A stretch of DNA of 64,000 bases from Planctomycetota bacterium (GTDB taxonomy: Bacteria; Planctomycetota; Planctomycetia; Pirellulales; Pirellulaceae), in assembly GCA_026692845.1 (NCBI GenBank), contig JAPLNM010000105.1:1-64000 (forward strand), written 5' to 3'. The notes under the pieces were generated by a model that saw only the letters and a program-made list of their open reading frames with translations, searched no databases and was not told the DNA's origin. This document shows positions 60,885 to 64,000 of the stretch, piece after piece. The translations under genes were made by a program, and so were the position numbers. Position 1 is the first letter of the stretch. Each line of letters begins with the position of its first letter.

Positions 60885-62858
60885 ATGAGTGCGTTAGACA
60901 AATATCGGATGCTTCGGAGGGTTTTTTATCAGCGTGCGGCTCTGGCCGCAGGCGCGCTGGGAATCGCGGGAAATACGATTGGACCCATTGCGGCTCAAAG
61001 CGATCAGGAACTCCCCTTCGGCACGGATTACCCAAACCTCGATTCGCTCGCGACGGGCAAGTGGTGGACGAAATCATTCAAGGGACAAAATCCACCACCA
61101 AGCATGCAGGTCCCCCGAGATCAAACCATCGCCTTTGCACTCTATACGATCGATGAAGATATCCTTTCGCTCTCGGCGCAACTCTTCCCCTTGCTGCGTG
61201 ACGAAACGCCAGAGGTTCGCTTGGAGGTCCTTCGCGATAACCAATGGATCGAACTGGCTCGCAAGTCGGTAGCCTACCCTGGATGGGACGTGCAATTTCG
61301 GATCCAACCCTGGGATGCTTCGCAGCAAGTCCGTTATCGCCTGCTGCATGGTTCAGCAGCTAGCTTCGAAGGAACCTTCCGCCGCAACCCCATCGATCGC
61401 GAGTCCATCGTTGTTGCAACCATGTCTTGCAATTCCAGTCGCACCACGGGCTTGCGCACGGAGATACTTGAGCACCTGCTGGATCAAAACCCCGATGTGC
61501 TCTTCTTTGCTGGTGATCAAACTTATCGCCACACCGAACACACCGCCGGTTGGATCGAGTTCGGTTTGCAGTTTCGCGACTTGATCAAGGATCGGCCCAC
61601 GGTGACGATCCCCGATGATCATGATGTCGGACATCCAAACCTTTGGGGTGAATCGGGCAAACGATCCAACTTGGCTCATGGAGCCGACGGCGGATACTTT
61701 TACCCTGTGCCTTACGTGCAAATGGTCGAGCGGCAGCAGACCGGGCATCTGCCCCCACCGGTGGACCCTAAGCCGCTCGATAGTGGGATCGGAGTTTATT
61801 TCACTCGCATGCGCTGGGGTGGAATCGATTTCGCTATTCTCGAGGATCGCAAATTCAAGTCCGCACCCATGGGAAACATTCCTCCTATGGGCCCAAGACC
61901 TGACCACATCAACGACCCGAACTACGACCCGAAGTCGATCGATCTTCCCGGATTGAATCTCTTGGGTGAGCGCCAGCATCGTTTCTTAGAAAACTGGGGC
62001 TTGGATTGGCACGGTGCGGAGCTTAAATGCGTCCTATCGCAAACCGCCTTTTGCGGTGCGGTACACATGCATGGCAAACGAGATGAAAGGTTGCTTGCCG
62101 ATCTGGACTGCAACGGCTGGCCTCAATCGCAGCGCAATCGAGCCCTAAAGGAACTGCGGCGTTGCCGCGCGGTTCATCTATGTGGCGATCAACACTTGGC
62201 CGTCGTCGTCAAGCATGGAATCGATCAGCCCGGCGATGGACCTTTTGCATTCACTAGCCCGGCATTGATCAACACCATTTATGGGCGATGGTGGCACCCC
62301 AGAGACGAAAAATCTGGCGAGAATGCCAAGGCCGATTCTTTGCTACCTTGGACCGGAGACTATGTCGATGGACTGGGGAACCCCATTCGCATGCTCGCGT
62401 ATGCAAACCCCCAAAAAATAGCCGATGAGAAGCAGCGGGGGGATGGGTATGGGCTGGTACGATTCAACAAGCGATCGCGCGAAGTGACGTTTGAGTGCTG
62501 GCCTCGCTTTAGCTCCAAAGGGGCAAGCGATGCGCAGCAGTTTCCCGGCTGGCCTTTGACCGTATCGATCGATGAGAATGATGGGCGTGTGGCCAATGCA
62601 TGGCTCCCAACGTTTCAGTTCGATACCGACGATGGCACACTTCGAGGCGGCATGGTCGTATCGGTGCACGAGGAAGCTACCGGCGAGCTGCTCTATGCGA
62701 TTCGCACGGACAAGCCAGAGTATCAACCCGCGGTTTTTGGACCTGGCAAATACACGATCGGGATCGGGCGCGACAAACCGACCGAATTCTCGATCCTGGG
62801 GGTCGAGGCCCAAGCGAATCGCGAGAAAACCGGTTCGCTGAAAATCCGCCTGCCGTGA
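60885..62858 (+). CDS. PhoD-like secreted metallophosphatase
   Basis: The protein has 657 residues. The start carries a Tat-like signal (RRVFYQRAALAAGALGIAG). The metallophosphoesterase motifs are in order: MSCNSSR, FFAGDQTYRH, IPDDHDVGHPNLWG, then HLCGDQHLAVVVKHG. Relatives are PhoD-type alkaline phosphatases or phosphodiesterases that need iron and calcium. An approximately 90-residue beta-rich tail follows. AAGGAAG precedes the ATG at 60885. Expected in the periplasm or on the surface for phosphate scavenging. A sulfatase gene follows, fitting a scavenging or polysaccharide-degrading locus. Confidence 0.9.
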   Translation: MSALDKYRMLRRVFYQRAALAAGALGIAGNTIGPIAAQSDQELPFGTDYPNLDSLATGKWWTKSFKGQNPPPSMQVPRDQTIAFALYTIDEDILSLSAQLFPLLRDETPEVRLEVLRDNQWIELARKSVAYPGWDVQFRIQPWDASQQVRYRLLHGSAASFEGTFRRNPIDRESIVVATMSCNSSRTTGLRTEILEHLLDQNPDVLFFAGDQTYRHTEHTAGWIEFGLQFRDLIKDRPTVTIPDDHDVGHPNLWGESGKRSNLAHGADGGYFYPVPYVQMVERQQTGHLPPPVDPKPLDSGIGVYFTRMRWGGIDFAILEDRKFKSAPMGNIPPMGPRPDHINDPNYDPKSIDLPGLNLLGERQHRFLENWGLDWHGAELKCVLSQTAFCGAVHMHGKRDERLLADLDCNGWPQSQRNRALKELRRCRAVHLCGDQHLAVVVKHGIDQPGDGPFAFTSPALINTIYGRWWHPRDEKSGENAKADSLLPWTGDYVDGLGNPIRMLAYANPQKIADEKQRGDGYGLVRFNKRSREVTFECWPRFSSKGASDAQQFPGWPLTVSIDENDGRVANAWLPTFQFDTDDGTLRGGMVVSVHEEATGELLYAIRTDKPEYQPAVFGPGKYTIGIGRDKPTEFSILGVEAQANREKTGSLKIRLP

Positions 62859-62967
62859 TCGGGCGGATTGCTAGGCAATCCAACACGTCGGTCATTTGAT
62901 ATCTCATATCCATTTGGATCGGATATCCCTATCGATCGGGCATCGCATCGGATTTCCTCGTGCTCGT

Positions 62968-63090
62968 GCTCAGTCCGCCGCGGCGGACTGAGCACGAGCA
63001 CGGCGAACAGCCAGAACCAAGCGATGGACCGAAGACCTCGATCGAGCGTTTTTTGACTTGCGTTGAGTTATCTCCTGTCACTCGGTCAAT
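62968..63090. repeat. palindrome-bearing direct repeat, copy 1
   Basis: The unit starts with the 20-bp perfect palindrome CAGTCCGCCGCGGCGGACTG (62971-62990), continues with AGCACGAGCACGGCGAACAG and ends near ACTCGGTCAAT. The first 59 bp match copy 2 exactly; the rest is about 85% alike by eye. Confidence 0.85.
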
Positions 63091-63411
63091 ATCGGTCGTT
63101 CTGACGTAGAATCGCAATGATCGTGCTCGTGCTCAGTGAAACGGTGCTCGTGCTCGTAATCGATTTTGGACATCAAGGACAGAATACTTGTTTGACCATG
63201 ATCGACTTGACGTTTATCGGCATTCGAGCCAGAGTGTGCTGCGGTTCAAGACATGCTGGTGGTTTCTGGCGTTCTGAATCGAGAAACGAGTTTCGATCTG
63301 AAATCCAAACTTGCGCGAATTGGGGCGATATTGACAAAGATGGCAATGAAATTCGATGGTGTCTGGGGAATCCCTGAGCGAGTACACTCTGAGCATCGAT
63401 TACGAGCACGA

Positions 63412-63535
63412 GCTCAGTCCGCCGCGGCGGACTGAGCACGAGCACGGCGAACAGCCAGAACCAAGCGATGCAGACGAAGTGCTCGATCGAGCGTTTTTTG
63501 ACGTGCGTTGCGCTATCACCTGTCGCTCGCTCAAT
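63412..63535. repeat. palindrome-bearing direct repeat, copy 2
   Basis: Second copy of the 62968-63090 unit, in the same orientation, 320 bp on. It carries the same 20-bp palindrome (63415-63434) and ends about 165 bp before the sulfatase start. Confidence 0.85.
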
Positions 63536-63698
63536 GCAAACGATCGGATGAAAACAGCTTGAGTAAATCCACTCGATTTGAGCGTCGGTGCGTTTCACTG
63601 GCGTAATACCGTTTACCATGGATACTCCAAAGGTTTGTGAGCCCAACGAAATACATAACCACCAAGTACATCCTCACGAAGAGCAGTTAGAGCAGACA

Positions 63699-64000
63699 AT
63701 GTTGCACAGAATCACTTTGTTCATGGCGACTGGGGTTTTTGCGGGTGTCTCGGTCGCATCGCTTCTGATGGATGGGGTCCAAGCACAGACGTTCGATCGG
63801 AGCATTCTGCCGATTCGCGAGCCTGCGCCCCCGGTCTACAAAGAGCTCGATGCGAGGAATGCGAAGGCTCCGGTTAGGTGGGATGTTAAAGCACCTGAGG
63901 GAGCACCCAACGTCGTGGTTGTCTTGATCGACGACATCGGATTTGGGCACTCGAGCGCCTTTGGCGGACCGTGCCTGATGCCGAATCTCGAGAAGCTCGC
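63699..64000 (+). CDS. arylsulfatase, N-terminal part
   Basis: The frame runs off the right edge after 100 residues. From the ATG at 63699 a signal peptide ([17 protein letters not shown]) leads to [20 protein letters not shown], which supplies the paired Asp calcium ligands of formylglycine sulfatases, then MPNLEKLA. The C/S-x-P-x-R site lies beyond the window. An in-frame ATG at 63618 would add 27 polar residues before the signal and is less likely. The enzyme should be exported and remove sulfate esters from polysaccharides; it would need a maturase encoded elsewhere. Confidence 0.88.
   Translation, partial: MLHRITLFMATGVFAGVSVASLLMDGVQAQTFDRSILPIREPAPPVYKELDARNAKAPVRWDVKAPEGAPNVVVVLIDDIGFGHSSAFGGPCLMPNLEKL

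Larger units (their letters stand above)
62859..63698. other. repeat-containing intergenic region
   Basis: These 840 bp hold no supported gene. Two copies of a palindrome-bearing repeat of about 123 bp lie at 62968-63090 and 63412-63535, and a partial relative with GTGCTCGTGCTC runs lies at about 63118-63165. Open frames across them are low-complexity and judged spurious. Confidence 0.6.

Noticed and set aside
63173-63646. 157-codon minus-strand open frame across the palindrome repeat
   Set aside because: It reads through the repeat and low-complexity GAGCACGAG runs and has no recognisable domain.

Overview
The window looks like a chromosomal segment of a planctomycete, most likely of the Pirellulales type. 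The pointers are planctomycete-specific families (a TIGR03000-domain protein, a DUF6288 PDZ/HEAT protein, a five-haem secreted cytochrome), PEP-CTERM proteins, Tat-exported oxidoreductases and phosphatases, a sulfatase, and many short dispersed repeats. The species cannot be named from the sequence. Base composition is moderately GC-rich except for an AT-rich patch at about 56.1-58.6 kb. No rRNA, tRNA or CRISPR array was recognised.

Layout. 1-345: tail of a zeta-toxin-like kinase. 0.5-8.6 kb (minus strand): a compact five-gene operon of SWIM zinc-finger protein, HEAT-like protein, MoxR AAA+ ATPase, DUF5682 protein and VWA protein. 8.9-19.1 kb (plus): a collapsed sialate-esterase remnant, then secreted proteins: a DUF6288 PDZ/HEAT protein, a PQQ-propeller/FG-GAP/ThuA fusion, a five-haem cytochrome and a sorbosone-dehydrogenase-like propeller. 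19.6-24.9 kb: M28 peptidase, argJ, a BtaA-like aminocarboxypropyl transferase and a small membrane-anchored protein. 25-30 kb (minus): TIGR03000 protein, DHH phosphoesterase, an ABC permease/ATPase pair and the NADH sensor rex. 30.1-33.6 kb: a large fatty-acyl-AMP ligase/ACP/alpha-oxoamine synthase fusion. 33.9-36.6 kb: rplM-rpsI behind a near-consensus promoter, then a halogenase-like flavoprotein. 36.9-41.4 kb: cphA and a Tat-exported Gfo/Idh/MocA protein. 41.6-45.0 kb: a four-helix-bundle remnant, then DUF58 and BatA-like VWA proteins.

45.0-46.3 kb is a transposon graveyard: REP-like repeats, a 655-bp IS4-type remnant with intact terminal inverted repeats and a 7-bp target duplication that splits one REP, and a broken REP-associated transposase. 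46.3-48.5 kb: a membrane-anchored alpha/beta hydrolase paired with an unknown protein. 48.6-51.7 kb: a histidine kinase and sigma-54 activator pair, followed by two PEP-CTERM genes. 54.5-60.6 kb is accessory: a potassium-channel pore scrap, a secreted esterase, an AT-rich GAF-histidine kinase/receiver pair, and a phosphatase-macro-like fusion gene split by one in-frame amber codon. 60.9-64 kb: a PhoD-like phosphatase, two copies of a palindrome-bearing repeat and the start of a sulfatase.

The most unusual findings are: (i) short 13-18 bp tandem duplications that sit on or right beside the stop codons of at least seven genes; (ii) the phosphatase/macro-like fusion with its amber codon; (iii) the FAAL-ACP-oxoamine synthase fusion; (iv) the SWIM/HEAT/MoxR/DUF5682/VWA operon; and (v) the IS nested in a REP.
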